Notes: generated by a model from the letters alone, not told the origin. DNA of 7,596 bases from Fimbriimonadales bacterium (GCA_025060055.1 JANXCK010000237.1:1-7596), one strand, 5' to 3'; counted from the stretch's first letter, positions 1 through 6,397 are shown. Program-made: numbers and translations.

Positions 1-410
1 TCCAACGCTTTGTGCAGCGCCTCCTCTGTGACGCGCACGAGCCGCTTGCGCTGGTAATCAGCGTGTCCGACGATGACGGTGATTGCCGTGTCGCAGCAAA
101 AGCCCTCGTAGTACACACCGATATCGAGTGTGACGATGTCGCCAGAGCGTAGCACCCTTCCCGAAGGCAAGCCGTGTACGACCTCCTCGTTGATGGAAAC
201 GCACAGCACGCTGGGGAACAGCCGATAGCCCTTGAAGGCGGGAAAACCGCCCATCTCCAGCACCATCCGCTCAGCAAGCGCGTCGAGTTCGGTGTCAACC
301 GTGCGGTTGGGTTCAATCGCTTCGGCGCAGGTACGCAGCACCCGCGCGGCGATGCGCCCCGCCTTGCGGATACGCTCAATCTGCTGCGGAGTCTTGAGGT
401 AGATTTTCAT
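1..410 (-). CDS. map: Methionine aminopeptidase type I, N-terminal part (runs off the left edge)
   Basis: Removes the initiator methionine from nascent proteins; a cytosolic two-metal hydrolase. Reading the reverse complement from the ATG at 410 gives 136 codons without a stop, beginning MKIYLKTPQQIERIRKAGRI, a typical type I start with no N-terminal extension. Visible active-site residues are His79 (in VVHGLP) and the metal ligands Asp96 (in TLDIG) and Asp107 (in CDTA). The remaining ligands (the His and two Glu of the pita-bread fold) lie beyond the edge, so about half of a roughly 250-residue protein is seen. The start overlaps the adk stop as ATGA (407-410) and has only a weak Shine-Dalgarno, so translation is probably coupled to adk. 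The order secY-adk-map is the classic one. Confidence 0.96.
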   Translation of the reverse strand, partial: MKIYLKTPQQIERIRKAGRIAARVLRTCAEAIEPNRTVDTELDALAERMVLEMGGFPAFKGYRLFPSVLCVSINEEVVHGLPSGRVLRSGDIVTLDIGVYYEGFCCDTAITVIVGHADYQRKRLVRVTEEALHKAL

Positions 411-1027
411 AGCACGCTCAACAGTCGTTGATATACTGCGTCGGGGGAGGCGTCGGCTTTCACAACCCGCAGCAGCCCGCGCTGGGTGTAATACTCAATC
501 AGGGGCGCGGTCTGCTCGCGGTAGACCTGAAACCGCTTGCGAATCGTTTCAGGTTGGTCGTCCTCACGGGTAATCAGCTCCGCGCCGCACTGGTCGCACT
601 GCGTGCCCGCCTTGCTGGGGTTAGCAGTGATGTGGTACACAGCGTTGCATCGGGGGCAGACACGCCGCCCGCCAAGCCGCTCGATTAGCGTGTCCTCGTC
701 GATTTCGAAGTAGATGACGGCGTCCAGCGGCTTGGTCAGGATGCTTTCCAACATTTCGGCTTGCGCAAGGTTGCGCGGGTAGCCGTCCAGAATGAACGAT
801 TCGAGCGTGGCGATACGCTCGGCGACAATCTGGTTCACGAGCGGGTCGGGCACGAGTTCGCCACGCTGGATGTACGCTTGCGCCTGTTGCCCCAGCGGCG
901 TGTTGTGGGCAATCGCGGCGCGCAGCAAATCGCCCGTTGCCACCACGGTCCAGCCTTTTTCGGCTTCCAGCCGTTTCGCCTGCGTGCCTTTGCCCGCGCC
1001 GGGCGCGCCCAGAAACACCAGCCGCAT
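407..1027 (-). CDS. adk: Adenylate kinase with zinc-binding lid
   Basis: Cytosolic nucleotide kinase converting ATP + AMP to 2 ADP. The 206-residue protein has the P-loop GAPGAGKGT at residues 7-15, the AMP-binding stretch TGDLLR at 31-36, and LDGYPRN at 80-86 (the family's DGFPR motif with Tyr for Phe). The lid (about 120-160) carries four cysteines, Cys124/127 and Cys144/147, as CPRC and CDQC. This is the structural zinc site typical of Gram-positive and many thermophile enzymes and absent from the E. coli enzyme. The C-terminal helix is intact. It starts six bases after the secY stop; the Shine-Dalgarno AAGGGG overlaps that TAA stop. It ends in a 4-bp overlap with map. Confidence 0.98.
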   Translation of the reverse strand: MRLVFLGAPGAGKGTQAKRLEAEKGWTVVATGDLLRAAIAHNTPLGQQAQAYIQRGELVPDPLVNQIVAERIATLESFILDGYPRNLAQAEMLESILTKPLDAVIYFEIDEDTLIERLGGRRVCPRCNAVYHITANPSKAGTQCDQCGAELITREDDQPETIRKRFQVYREQTAPLIEYYTQRGLLRVVKADASPDAVYQRLLSVL

Positions 1028-1033
1028 AGCCCC

Positions 1034-2359
1034 TTAGTACTTGCTGGTCATCAGCTCGTCGTACTGGCGCATCGCCAGTTGCGCCTGCAGCTGACGCGAG
1101 AAATCGATCGCTACGCCCACCAGAATCAACACCGAGGTGCCACCCACAATCGTGAGCGTGTCGATGCCCGTGAGGGTAGGCACCCAGTATTGCATCAGCG
1201 CGATGAACGCCAGAAACGCCGCGCCCGCGAAGGTGATGCGCGTCAGCACATCGTTCAGGTAGTCGGCAGTCGGCTTGCCAGGGCGCACACCCTGAATGAA
1301 CGCCCCCTGACGCTTCAGGTTCTCCGCAATCTCGTCCGTGTTGAACACCACCGACACATAGAAGTAAGTGAAGCCGAAAATCAGCAGCGCGTACAGCGTG
1401 GAGCCGATGAGCCCCGTCCATCCCGTTCCGCCAGGCGTCAGTAGCTGCACTGCACTCTCCAAGAATGAGAAGAAAGCACCCGGATTCTGTCGGTCGTAGG
1501 GAATCATCTGGAGTATTGTGGCGGGCAGCAGTTGGAGCGAAATCGCAAAGATGATGGGAATGACGCCTGCGGCGTTGACGGGGATAGGAAGATACGAGGT
1601 GCCGCCCATCGTTTGCCGACGCCCGACGATGCGCCGCATGTGCTGAATCGGGATGCGTCGCTGCGAGGTGGTCACATACACGATGCCCCACACGGTCGCA
1701 ACGAAAATCGCCAGCAGCAGCAAGATTTGCCCGAAGCTAATCGCGCCGTCGCGCACCGCTTCGTAGGTGCGTGTGACCTGATACGGCATGCTGGCGACGA
1801 TGCTGGCGAAAATCATCAGCGAGACGCCGTTGCCCAGCCCTTTTTCGGTAATCTGCTCGCCCAGCCACAGCAGGAACATCGCGCCCGCCGTCCACGCAAT
1901 CACCACTTGCACATACTGCACGCCGCTGATGTCCAGCGCACCTGCCGAGCGGAAGGTGGCAATCAAGCCGATGGACTGCACAACCGCAATCACGATGGTT
2001 AGCAGGCGCGTGCGCTGTTGCATCAGGCGTCGCCCTGCCTCCTCACGCATCGCCTCGCGCATCTTCGGGTCGGCATACGAGAAAATCTGCATAATAATCG
2101 ACGCCGTAATGTAGGGGTTCAGTCCAAGCGCGAGGATGGTCAGCTTGCGCAGCGCGCCGCCCGTGAACATATTGAGGAACTCCAGCAGTTGCTGGTCTTG
2201 GAACAGGCGCGCAAGCTGCTCGCGGTCGACGCCAGGAATGGGAATATGCAGTCCGACGGCGTACACCGTGAACATCGCGAACACGAACAGAATGCGTGCG
2301 CGCAGTTCAGGTATCTTGAACGCGCTTTGCAGGGCACTGACGAAGTTGATGCTGAGCAT
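1034..2359 (-). CDS. secY: Preprotein translocase subunit SecY
   Basis: Core channel of the SecYEG translocon in the cytoplasmic membrane. The 441-residue length fits the family, with about ten hydrophobic segments. Family landmarks are LGLNPYITASIIMQ (residues 78-91), the second signature GEQITEKGLGNGVSLMIFA (167-185), the cytosolic-loop residues RRIPIQ (234-239), GVIPIIFA (265-272), and NLKRQGAFIQGVRPGKP (347-363). I chose the ATG at 2359 rather than the one at 2428: MLSINFVSALQSAF is the normal SecY start, the earlier one would overlap rplO by about 60 bp, and GTGAGGT lies just upstream. Its TGA triplet is the rplO stop, so ribosome binding and upstream termination overlap. It lies between rplO and adk, as in most bacteria. 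Confidence 0.98.
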   Translation of the reverse strand: MLSINFVSALQSAFKIPELRARILFVFAMFTVYAVGLHIPIPGVDREQLARLFQDQQLLEFLNMFTGGALRKLTILALGLNPYITASIIMQIFSYADPKMREAMREEAGRRLMQQRTRLLTIVIAVVQSIGLIATFRSAGALDISGVQYVQVVIAWTAGAMFLLWLGEQITEKGLGNGVSLMIFASIVASMPYQVTRTYEAVRDGAISFGQILLLLAIFVATVWGIVYVTTSQRRIPIQHMRRIVGRRQTMGGTSYLPIPVNAAGVIPIIFAISLQLLPATILQMIPYDRQNPGAFFSFLESAVQLLTPGGTGWTGLIGSTLYALLIFGFTYFYVSVVFNTDEIAENLKRQGAFIQGVRPGKPTADYLNDVLTRITFAGAAFLAFIALMQYWVPTLTGIDTLTIVGGTSVLILVGVAIDFSRQLQAQLAMRQYDELMTSKY

Positions 2360-2366
2360 GGCGACC

Positions 2367-2816
2367 TCACTTCTGGATGATTTGCACCGTTCCGCCTGCC
2401 GCCTCGATTTTGGCGCGTGCGCTGGCACTCACCGCGTGCGCATGCACCACGAGCGGGATGGTGATTTCGCCCTCGCCGAGGATTTTCACGCCGTCTTTGA
2501 GCTTGCGCAGGATACGCCGCTCTTTGAGGATTTCGGGCGTGACGGTGTCGTTCGGCTGGAACCGCTCCGCGAGGGTCTTGACATTCACGACGGCGTATTC
2601 GATGCGGTTCACATTCCGAAAGCCGACGCGCACGGGCAGGCGTCGGTGGATGGGCGTCTGACCGCCCTCAAAGCGCGGCGGGATGGTGTCGCGTGCCTTT
2701 TGTCCTTTGGTGCCGCGTGTGGCGGTCTTACCGTGCCCTGAGCCAATCCCTCGCCCGACACGCTTGCGCCGCTTCTTGCTGCCTGGCGCGGGCTTGAGCG
2801 TATGCAGTTCAATCAT
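2367..2816 (-). CDS. rplO: 50S ribosomal protein L15
   Basis: Large-subunit assembly protein that binds 23S rRNA. The 149-residue protein has the long basic, glycine-rich N-terminal tail of L15 (KKRRKRVGRGIGSGHGKT, residues 14-31), then FEGGQTPIHRRLP (49-61) and the globular C-terminal half with KILGEGEI (111-118). The start overlaps the rpmD stop as ATGA (2813-2816). A strong AGGAGG followed by seven A residues sits inside the end of rpmD, which suggests coupled translation. Order rpmD-rplO-secY is canonical. Confidence 0.98.
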   Translation of the reverse strand: MIELHTLKPAPGSKKRRKRVGRGIGSGHGKTATRGTKGQKARDTIPPRFEGGQTPIHRRLPVRVGFRNVNRIEYAVVNVKTLAERFQPNDTVTPEILKERRILRKLKDGVKILGEGEITIPLVVHAHAVSASARAKIEAAGGTVQIIQK

Positions 2817-3010
2817 TTTTTTGCCTCCTCTTCAGCGACAACCTCGACTTGGAGCAGGTGCGGCACTTTGGCAATCATTCCGCGAATGCTGGGGTCGTCG
2901 CGGTGATACACGGTCTGGTTCAGTTTGCGCAGACCGAGCGCGCGCACCGTGCGCTTTTGGCTCTCCGAGTAGCCGATGGGGCTACGCTTGAGCGTGATTT
3001 TGAGCATCAT
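2813..3010 (-). CDS. rpmD: 50S ribosomal protein L30
   Basis: Small single-domain protein of the large subunit, 65 residues here against a usual size of about 60. MLKITLKRSPIGYSESQKRT and the following LGLRKLNQTV match the family, including the conserved basic KRSPIG. Two in-frame ATGs stand side by side at 3010 and 3007. The Shine-Dalgarno GGAGG lies five bases before the first and eight before the second, so the second (64 residues) is equally or more likely. The gene begins directly after the rpsE stop and overlaps rplO by four bases. Its tail EEEAKK is short and charged. Confidence 0.96.
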   Translation of the reverse strand: MMLKITLKRSPIGYSESQKRTVRALGLRKLNQTVYHRDDPSIRGMIAKVPHLLQVEVVAEEEAKK

Positions 3011-3565
3011 TTATGCCTCCGCTACCTCTTTGAACTTGCGTACATACCATGGTGTGAGCGTTTTGAGCGAGACACCGCGCATTTGGGCGATTTCTTCGGG
3101 GGTGTGCAGCAGGCGCAGTGCCTCCATCGTTGCCCACGCGGCGTTGATGGGGTTGCGCGAGCCGACGAGTTTTGCCAGCACATCGCTGATGCCCGCCGCT
3201 TCCAGCAACGCGCGTACCGAACTGCCCGCCACGATGCCCGTACCGGGCGAGGCAGGCTTCAGCACGAGGCGCGTCGCGCCATACTCAACGGTGACCTCGT
3301 GCGGGATGGTCGTGCCGATGCGCGGTACATACACCAAGTTGCGTCGCGCCGCCTCGATTGCTTTGCGAATGGCATCAGGCACTTGACGCGCCTTGCCCAA
3401 GCCCACGCCCACATGCCCGTTCGTGTCGCCCACGACCACCATCACTTGGAAACTGAGCGTGCGCCCGCCCTTGTGCGTTTTGGACACGCGATTCGTGTGA
3501 ATCACGCGCTCCACATGCAGGTTCAACTGGTCGGGGTTGATGTAGCTGTGTCGCTTTCTGCGCAT
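3011..3565 (-). CDS. rpsE: 30S ribosomal protein S5
   Basis: Small-subunit protein near the mRNA entry site, important for decoding fidelity. Its 184 residues fall in the normal range. The N-terminal double-stranded-RNA-binding-like domain (about 16-80) contains RVSKTHKGGRTLSF (26-39), VVVGDTNGHVGVGLGKA (43-59) and PDAIRKAIEAARRNL. The C-terminal domain includes IPHEVTVEYGA, VLKPASPGTGIVAG (101-114) and GSRNPIN (135-141). A perfect AGGAGG lies five bases before the ATG and includes part of the rplR stop TAG. It is followed immediately by rpmD. Confidence 0.98.
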   Translation of the reverse strand: MRRKRHSYINPDQLNLHVERVIHTNRVSKTHKGGRTLSFQVMVVVGDTNGHVGVGLGKARQVPDAIRKAIEAARRNLVYVPRIGTTIPHEVTVEYGATRLVLKPASPGTGIVAGSSVRALLEAAGISDVLAKLVGSRNPINAAWATMEALRLLHTPEEIAQMRGVSLKTLTPWYVRKFKEVAEA

Positions 3566-3574
3566 ACGAGCCTC

Positions 3575-3937
3575 CTAAAATTTCAGTCCTGCCTCACGCG
3601 CGGCGTCGGCGACGGCGGCGACGCGCCCGTGATAGAGGAACCCGCCCCGATCGAACACAACTTGGGTGATGCCTTTTTCGAGGGCGCGCTGCGCGATCAG
3701 GCGTCCGACGGCGGCTGCTGCCTCTTTGTTGCCAGTGCTTTTGAGCGTGTTGCGCAGCGCAGGCTCCGTCGTGGACGCCGAGACCAGCGTGTGCCCGATG
3801 GTGTCGTCAATAATCTGGGCGTGCATGTGACGCAGGCTGCGATACACGCACAGGCGAGGTCGTTCAGGCGTGCCGAACACCTTGCGCCGAATGCGCTTGT
3901 GGCGGGCAATCCGTCGCTCTCGCAAAGTCTTCTTCAT
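3575..3937 (-). CDS. rplR: 50S ribosomal protein L18
   Basis: Binds 5S rRNA, together with L5 and L25-type proteins, in the central protuberance. The 120-residue length is typical. The basic N-terminus (RERRIARHKRIRRKV, residues 6-20) precedes RPRLCVYRSLRHMHAQIIDD (26-45) and the hallmark C-terminus FDRGGFLYHGRVAAVADAAR (95-114). Shine-Dalgarno GAGGTG is six to seven bases before the ATG and overlaps the region of the rplF stop. Its 5S partner L5 (rplE), normally encoded a few genes upstream in the same operon, is not in this window. Confidence 0.98.
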   Translation of the reverse strand: MKKTLRERRIARHKRIRRKVFGTPERPRLCVYRSLRHMHAQIIDDTIGHTLVSASTTEPALRNTLKSTGNKEAAAAVGRLIAQRALEKGITQVVFDRGGFLYHGRVAAVADAAREAGLKF

Positions 3938-3950
3938 GCGTGTTCACCTC

Positions 3951-4517
3951 TTACTTCTTGCCTTTACCTGCCTGCTGCTTGCCGGGCTTGAGGCGCACCA
4001 CTTCCCCGCGATAGCGCAGCCCTTTGCCTTTGTAGGCGTCAGGCGGGCGCACCGCGCGGATGTTTGCCGCCTGCTGCCCCACTTGCTGCTTGTCGATACC
4101 GCGCACTTGGATGAGCGTCGCGCGGGTCTGCGGGTCTTGCTCAACCGCCAGCGTGATACCCGGAAACGGCTCGATACGCACGGGATGCGAGTAGCCGACC
4201 TGCAGCACGAGCGTCTTGCCGTCCATCTGAGCGCGATAGCCCACGCCGACAATCTCCAGCGTCTTCTCAAAGCCGTCCGAAACGCCCTTGACCATGTTGG
4301 CAATCAGCGTGCGCTGCAGCCCGTGCTGCGAGCGGGCAAATCGGTCGTCGGATGACCGCTTGACATGGAGCATGCCGTCCACTTGTTCAACAGTGATTAC
4401 CTCAGGCAGCTGATGGGTCAGCTCGCCTTTGGGACCTTTGACGCGCACGGTCTTGCCTTCCAGGTGTACCTCGACGCCTTTGGGGATAGGAATCGGTTGC
4501 TTGCCTATTCGCGACAT
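3951..4517 (-). CDS. rplF: 50S ribosomal protein L6
   Basis: Large-subunit protein near the factor-binding region. The chosen ATG at 4517 gives 188 residues beginning MSRIGKQPIPIPKGV, the standard L6 start. An upstream in-frame ATG at 4577 would extend into rpsH and is rejected. Two repeated L6 folds are visible (about 1-82 and 83-175), with the signature PPDAYKGKGLRY at 158-169 and a lysine-rich tail. The Shine-Dalgarno AAGGAGG, six bases before ATG, contains most of the rpsH stop codon. Confidence 0.98.
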   Translation of the reverse strand: MSRIGKQPIPIPKGVEVHLEGKTVRVKGPKGELTHQLPEVITVEQVDGMLHVKRSSDDRFARSQHGLQRTLIANMVKGVSDGFEKTLEIVGVGYRAQMDGKTLVLQVGYSHPVRIEPFPGITLAVEQDPQTRATLIQVRGIDKQQVGQQAANIRAVRPPDAYKGKGLRYRGEVVRLKPGKQQAGKGKK

Positions 4518-4528
4518 CGCCGTCCTCC

Positions 4529-4924
4529 TTACCACACGATGCAGATGACCTCGCCGCCGATGCGCCGACGGCGACACTCGCGGTCAGGCAGTAGCCCTTG
4601 TGAAGTGGAGACAATCGCCGTGCCCAGCCCGCGCTTGACAGGGCGCAACTCGTCCACAGGCGCGTAAATGCGGCGCCCCGGCTTGCTCACGCGCTCGATG
4701 TGCTGAATCACCGATTCGCCGCTGGGCGTGTATTTCAGGTGAATCACGAGCGTCGAGCGTGCGCCCTCTTGCTTGACCTCATAATCCTTGATAAAGCCCT
4801 CTTGTTTGAGCAGTTCGGCAATCTGCGTCTTCAGGCGCGAGCCGGGCACTTCCACCATCTCTTTACGCGCCTGCGCGCCGTTTCGGATACGAGTCAACAT
4901 ATCGGCAATCGGGTCAGTCATCAT
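4529..4924 (-). CDS. rpsH: 30S ribosomal protein S8
   Basis: Primary 16S rRNA-binding protein of the small-subunit platform. Its 131 residues are typical. It starts MMTDPIADMLTRIRNG, has VPGSRLKTQIAELLKQEGFI (26-45), and ends with the RNA-binding motif IVSTSQGLL (104-112) and GGEVICIVW, close to the near-invariant GGEVLCYVW ending. Two adjacent ATGs (4924 and 4921) are possible; AAGGAGG is 10 bases before the first and 13 before the second, so the first is preferred. In E. coli S8 represses its operon through a site at the rplE start. rplE is missing upstream here, so that control cannot work in the same way on this transcript. Confidence 0.98.
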   Translation of the reverse strand: MMTDPIADMLTRIRNGAQARKEMVEVPGSRLKTQIAELLKQEGFIKDYEVKQEGARSTLVIHLKYTPSGESVIQHIERVSKPGRRIYAPVDELRPVKRGLGTAIVSTSQGLLPDRECRRRRIGGEVICIVW

Positions 4925-4939
4925 CTGCTTCGTGCCTCC

Positions 4940-5125
4940 TTACCAGCTCGCCTTGCGCACGCCGGGCAGCACGCCCTTGTGCGCTTGCTCGCGCAAACAG
5001 ATACGGCACAGCCCAAAGTAGCGGATGTAGCCGCGCGAGCGACCGCAGATACTACAACGGTTCACTCGGCGCACCTTGAACTTCGGTTTCTTCTTCGCCT
5101 TCTCAATCCACGCGGTAGTTGGCAT
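4940..5125 (-). CDS. rpsN: 30S ribosomal protein S14, zinc-binding type (type Z)
   Basis: Small-subunit head protein. The 61-residue form with four cysteines (Cys24, Cys27, Cys40, Cys43 in RCSICGRSR and GLCRICLRE) is the short zinc-ribbon type, as opposed to the roughly 100-residue cysteine-free type. It ends GVLPGVRKASW, the standard C-terminus. The ATG at 5125 is chosen over an upstream in-frame ATG at 5245, because the extension would cross the promoter and matches nothing. GAGGT is eight bases before the ATG. It is the first gene of the minus-strand operon here, whereas rplE normally precedes it. Confidence 0.97.
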   Translation of the reverse strand: MPTTAWIEKAKKKPKFKVRRVNRCSICGRSRGYIRYFGLCRICLREQAHKGVLPGVRKASW

Positions 5126-5149
5126 TCCTCTCGACCTCAGCGGGGTTTT

Positions 5150-5178
5150 ATTATACCTGCTGTGCGGAGGCAATTCAA
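5150..5178 (-). promoter_or_regulatory. Sigma-70-type promoter for the rpsN-map operon
   Basis: On the minus strand TTGAAT (5173-5178) and a perfect TATAAT (5150-5155) are separated by exactly 17 bases. Initiation about seven bases after the -10 box would fall near 5143, leaving a leader of only about 18 nt that contains the rpsN Shine-Dalgarno. This is the best promoter match in the window and is placed exactly where the shortened spc operon needs one. Confidence 0.82.
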
Positions 5179-5193
5179 GGGGCGAGAATGGGT

Positions 5194-5199
5194 TATAAT
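5194..5199 (+). promoter_or_regulatory. Putative -10 box for the BON-like/comF pair
   Basis: A perfect TATAAT on the plus strand lies 21 bases before the ATG at 5221. No good -35 hexamer is found at 16-18 bp spacing; the positions where it would sit (5170-5177) overlap the -35 box of the opposing rpsN promoter. The predicted start near 5206 would leave a very short leader containing GGAGG (5207-5211), nine bases before ATG. Confidence 0.5.
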
Positions 5200-5220
5200 T
5201 CACGCTGGAGGCAAGCGACG

Positions 5221-5457
5221 ATGGCTGTAGCCGATATTGAGACACGCCGCATGGTGCTGCGCGAGATCAGCAAGCGCCACCTTGATATTTCGCGGCTCGA
5301 TGTGCAGGTGTTTCACGGCGTGGTGTACCTTCGGGGCACTGTGAGCGGGATGCGCGGGCACGATGTCGACCCCAAAGCCGAGATGGAGCTGATTCGGCGC
5401 ATTCTGCGCCAGCGTCCCGGCGTGCGCGATGTGGTGATTGACCTGATTTACCGCTAA
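5221..5457 (+). CDS. Small BON-domain-like protein of unknown function
   Basis: Encodes 78 residues from an ATG with GGAGG nine bases upstream. The stretch VQVFHGVVYLRGTV (residues 28-41) followed by a helix (about 52-65) and PGVRDVVIDLIY (66-77) reproduces the beta-alpha-beta pattern of a single BON domain, where 'GVVxLxGxV' and 'GVxxVxxxL' are the usual marks. There is no signal peptide or membrane segment, so it should be cytosolic, unlike the periplasmic OsmY-type BON proteins. BON domains are thought to bind membranes or small ligands, but no role can be assigned here. The stop lies three bases before the comF start, so the two are probably co-transcribed. The BON call rests on pattern recognition only. 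Confidence 0.8.
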   Translation: MAVADIETRRMVLREISKRHLDISRLDVQVFHGVVYLRGTVSGMRGHDVDPKAEMELIRRILRQRPGVRDVVIDLIYR

Positions 5458-5460
5458 CGG

Positions 5461-6174
5461 GTGCGCAGGCTGCTGGACGCGCTGTATCCGACTCGATGTG
5501 TGGCGTGCGGGCGGTTTTGTGCAGAGACGCTTTGCGCTGCCTGTGCTGAACAGTTTGTACCGCTGCGTCCGCCCCTGTGTCGTCGGTGCGGTGCGCCACT
5601 CCGCGACTTGGGTGACTGTCGCCACTGCGTGGGGCGTGCCTTTGCGTTTGACATGGCGGTCTGTGCGGGGTTGTATGCGGGCGGGGTACGCCGCGCGGTG
5701 CTGAACCTGAAGTTTCGCCGCTGGCAACGCGCTGCCATCCCATTAGCGGAGTTGCTGTGGCGTGCGTTGAGGCAATCGGAACGCGCTGGGTGGCTCGAGG
5801 TGGACGCGCTTGTGCCAGTGCCGATTCACCCGTTGCGGCGCGCCCTGCGCGGCTTCAATCAGGCGGAGCTGATCGCGCGACGGCTCAGCCTGCTTTCAGG
5901 CGTTCCCCTCTGTACTGACGCGCTCCGACGCCGTCTCTACCGCCGCCCGCAGGTCGGACTGCATCAGGCGCAGCGGGTGCAGAATGTGCAGAACGCCTTT
6001 GAAATCGCGCGTCCCGACCGCATACGTGGGCGTGCGCTGTGGTTGCTCGACGATGTGTTCACGACAGGCAGCACGCTCGACGCCTGTGCGCATGCGCTCA
6101 AGCAGGCGGGCGCGAGGCTCGTCGTGGCGCTTGCGATCGCACGCGACCTCAGCGAAGAGGGGCTAAGCTTGTAA
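5461..6174 (+). CDS. comF: ComF-family phosphoribosyltransferase-like protein
   Basis: Encodes 237 residues from a GTG start. The N-terminus is a cysteine-rich zinc-finger region: Cys13/16 (CVAC), 20, 25/28 (CAAC), 40/43 (CRRC) and 53/56 (CRHC). The phosphoribosyltransferase domain follows, with VPVPIHPLRRALRGFNQ (118-134), PQVGLHQAQRVQNVQNAF (163-180) and the PRPP-binding loop LLDDVFTTGSTLDA (195-208), where two acidic residues precede TTGST. ComF proteins are needed for DNA uptake in competent bacteria, where they act in the cytosol near the ComFA helicase. They are also widespread in bacteria not known to be competent, so competence is not implied. No comFA or other com gene is adjacent. 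The GTG lies three bases after the previous stop and has no clear Shine-Dalgarno, suggesting reinitiation. Confidence 0.93.
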   Translation: MRRLLDALYPTRCVACGRFCAETLCAACAEQFVPLRPPLCRRCGAPLRDLGDCRHCVGRAFAFDMAVCAGLYAGGVRRAVLNLKFRRWQRAAIPLAELLWRALRQSERAGWLEVDALVPVPIHPLRRALRGFNQAELIARRLSLLSGVPLCTDALRRRLYRRPQVGLHQAQRVQNVQNAFEIARPDRIRGRALWLLDDVFTTGSTLDACAHALKQAGARLVVALAIARDLSEEGLSL

Positions 6175-6188
6175 CAGGCGCGGTTGGC

Positions 6189-6235
6189 GCGACGGCATTC
6201 GTGCCGTCGCAGGCGATGGCAGGAAAACCATCGCC
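6189..6235. repeat. Twin-hairpin element 1
   Basis: Two palindromes stand one base apart, just after comF. The first (6189-6210) is a perfect 9-bp stem, GCGACGGCA/TGCCGTCGC, closed by a TTCG loop. The second (6212-6235) is an 8-bp stem, GGCGATGG/CCATCGCC, with an 8-base loop. They could weaken or end comF transcription, but no T-run follows, so a classical intrinsic terminator is not supported. The layout matches the other hairpin pairs in the window. Confidence 0.75.
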
Positions 6236-6267
6236 CCGAATTGAGACAATTTCAAGTTGGAGGGACT

Positions 6268-6397
6268 TAAGGGCCTCAAGTATGAAATCGTCCTGTTTTG
6301 GGCGCGTTGGGAACGCGCCCCTACAGAGCGTTTTGGGTAGGGGCGGGTTCCGAACCCGCCCCGCAGAAAAGGGACGATTTTACCTTTGAGGCACTTA
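6268..6397. mobile_element. MITE-like 130-bp element, copy A
   Basis: Imperfect terminal inverted repeats of about 27 bp (left TAAGGGCCTCAAGTATGAAA..., right complement TAAGTGCCTCAAAGGTAAAA..., both reaching ATCGTCC) enclose two perfect hairpins. One has stem GGGCGCGTT with loop GGG (6300-6320); the other has stem GGGGCGGGTT with loop CCG (6340-6362). It contains no credible gene. A second copy with 6 differences over 130 positions lies at 7285-7414 in the same orientation. Terminal inverted repeats without a transposase and high copy similarity point to a non-autonomous mobile element. No clear target duplication is visible. Confidence 0.78.

Noticed and set aside
761..1444. 227-residue plus-strand frame opposite adk and secY
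   Set aside because: Antisense shadow; no recognisable motif and no ribosome-binding site.
621..1691. 356-residue minus-strand frame overlapping adk and secY
   Set aside because: Shifted frame across two well-identified genes; its sequence is rich in His, Arg and Ala without domain features.
2849..3991. 380-residue plus-strand open frame opposite rpmD-rpsE-rplR
   Set aside because: It lies wholly antisense to three clear ribosomal protein genes; long antisense frames are expected in GC-rich coding DNA, and its composition is not protein-like.
5119..5220. Extended start (5119) for the BON-like protein
   Set aside because: The extension would read through both divergent promoter boxes and overlap the rpsN start; GGAGG sits correctly before the ATG at 5221.
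6189..6210. Intrinsic terminator for comF
   Set aside because: The stem with TTCG loop is strong, but it is followed by another GC hairpin rather than a T-run, so termination is not supported by sequence.
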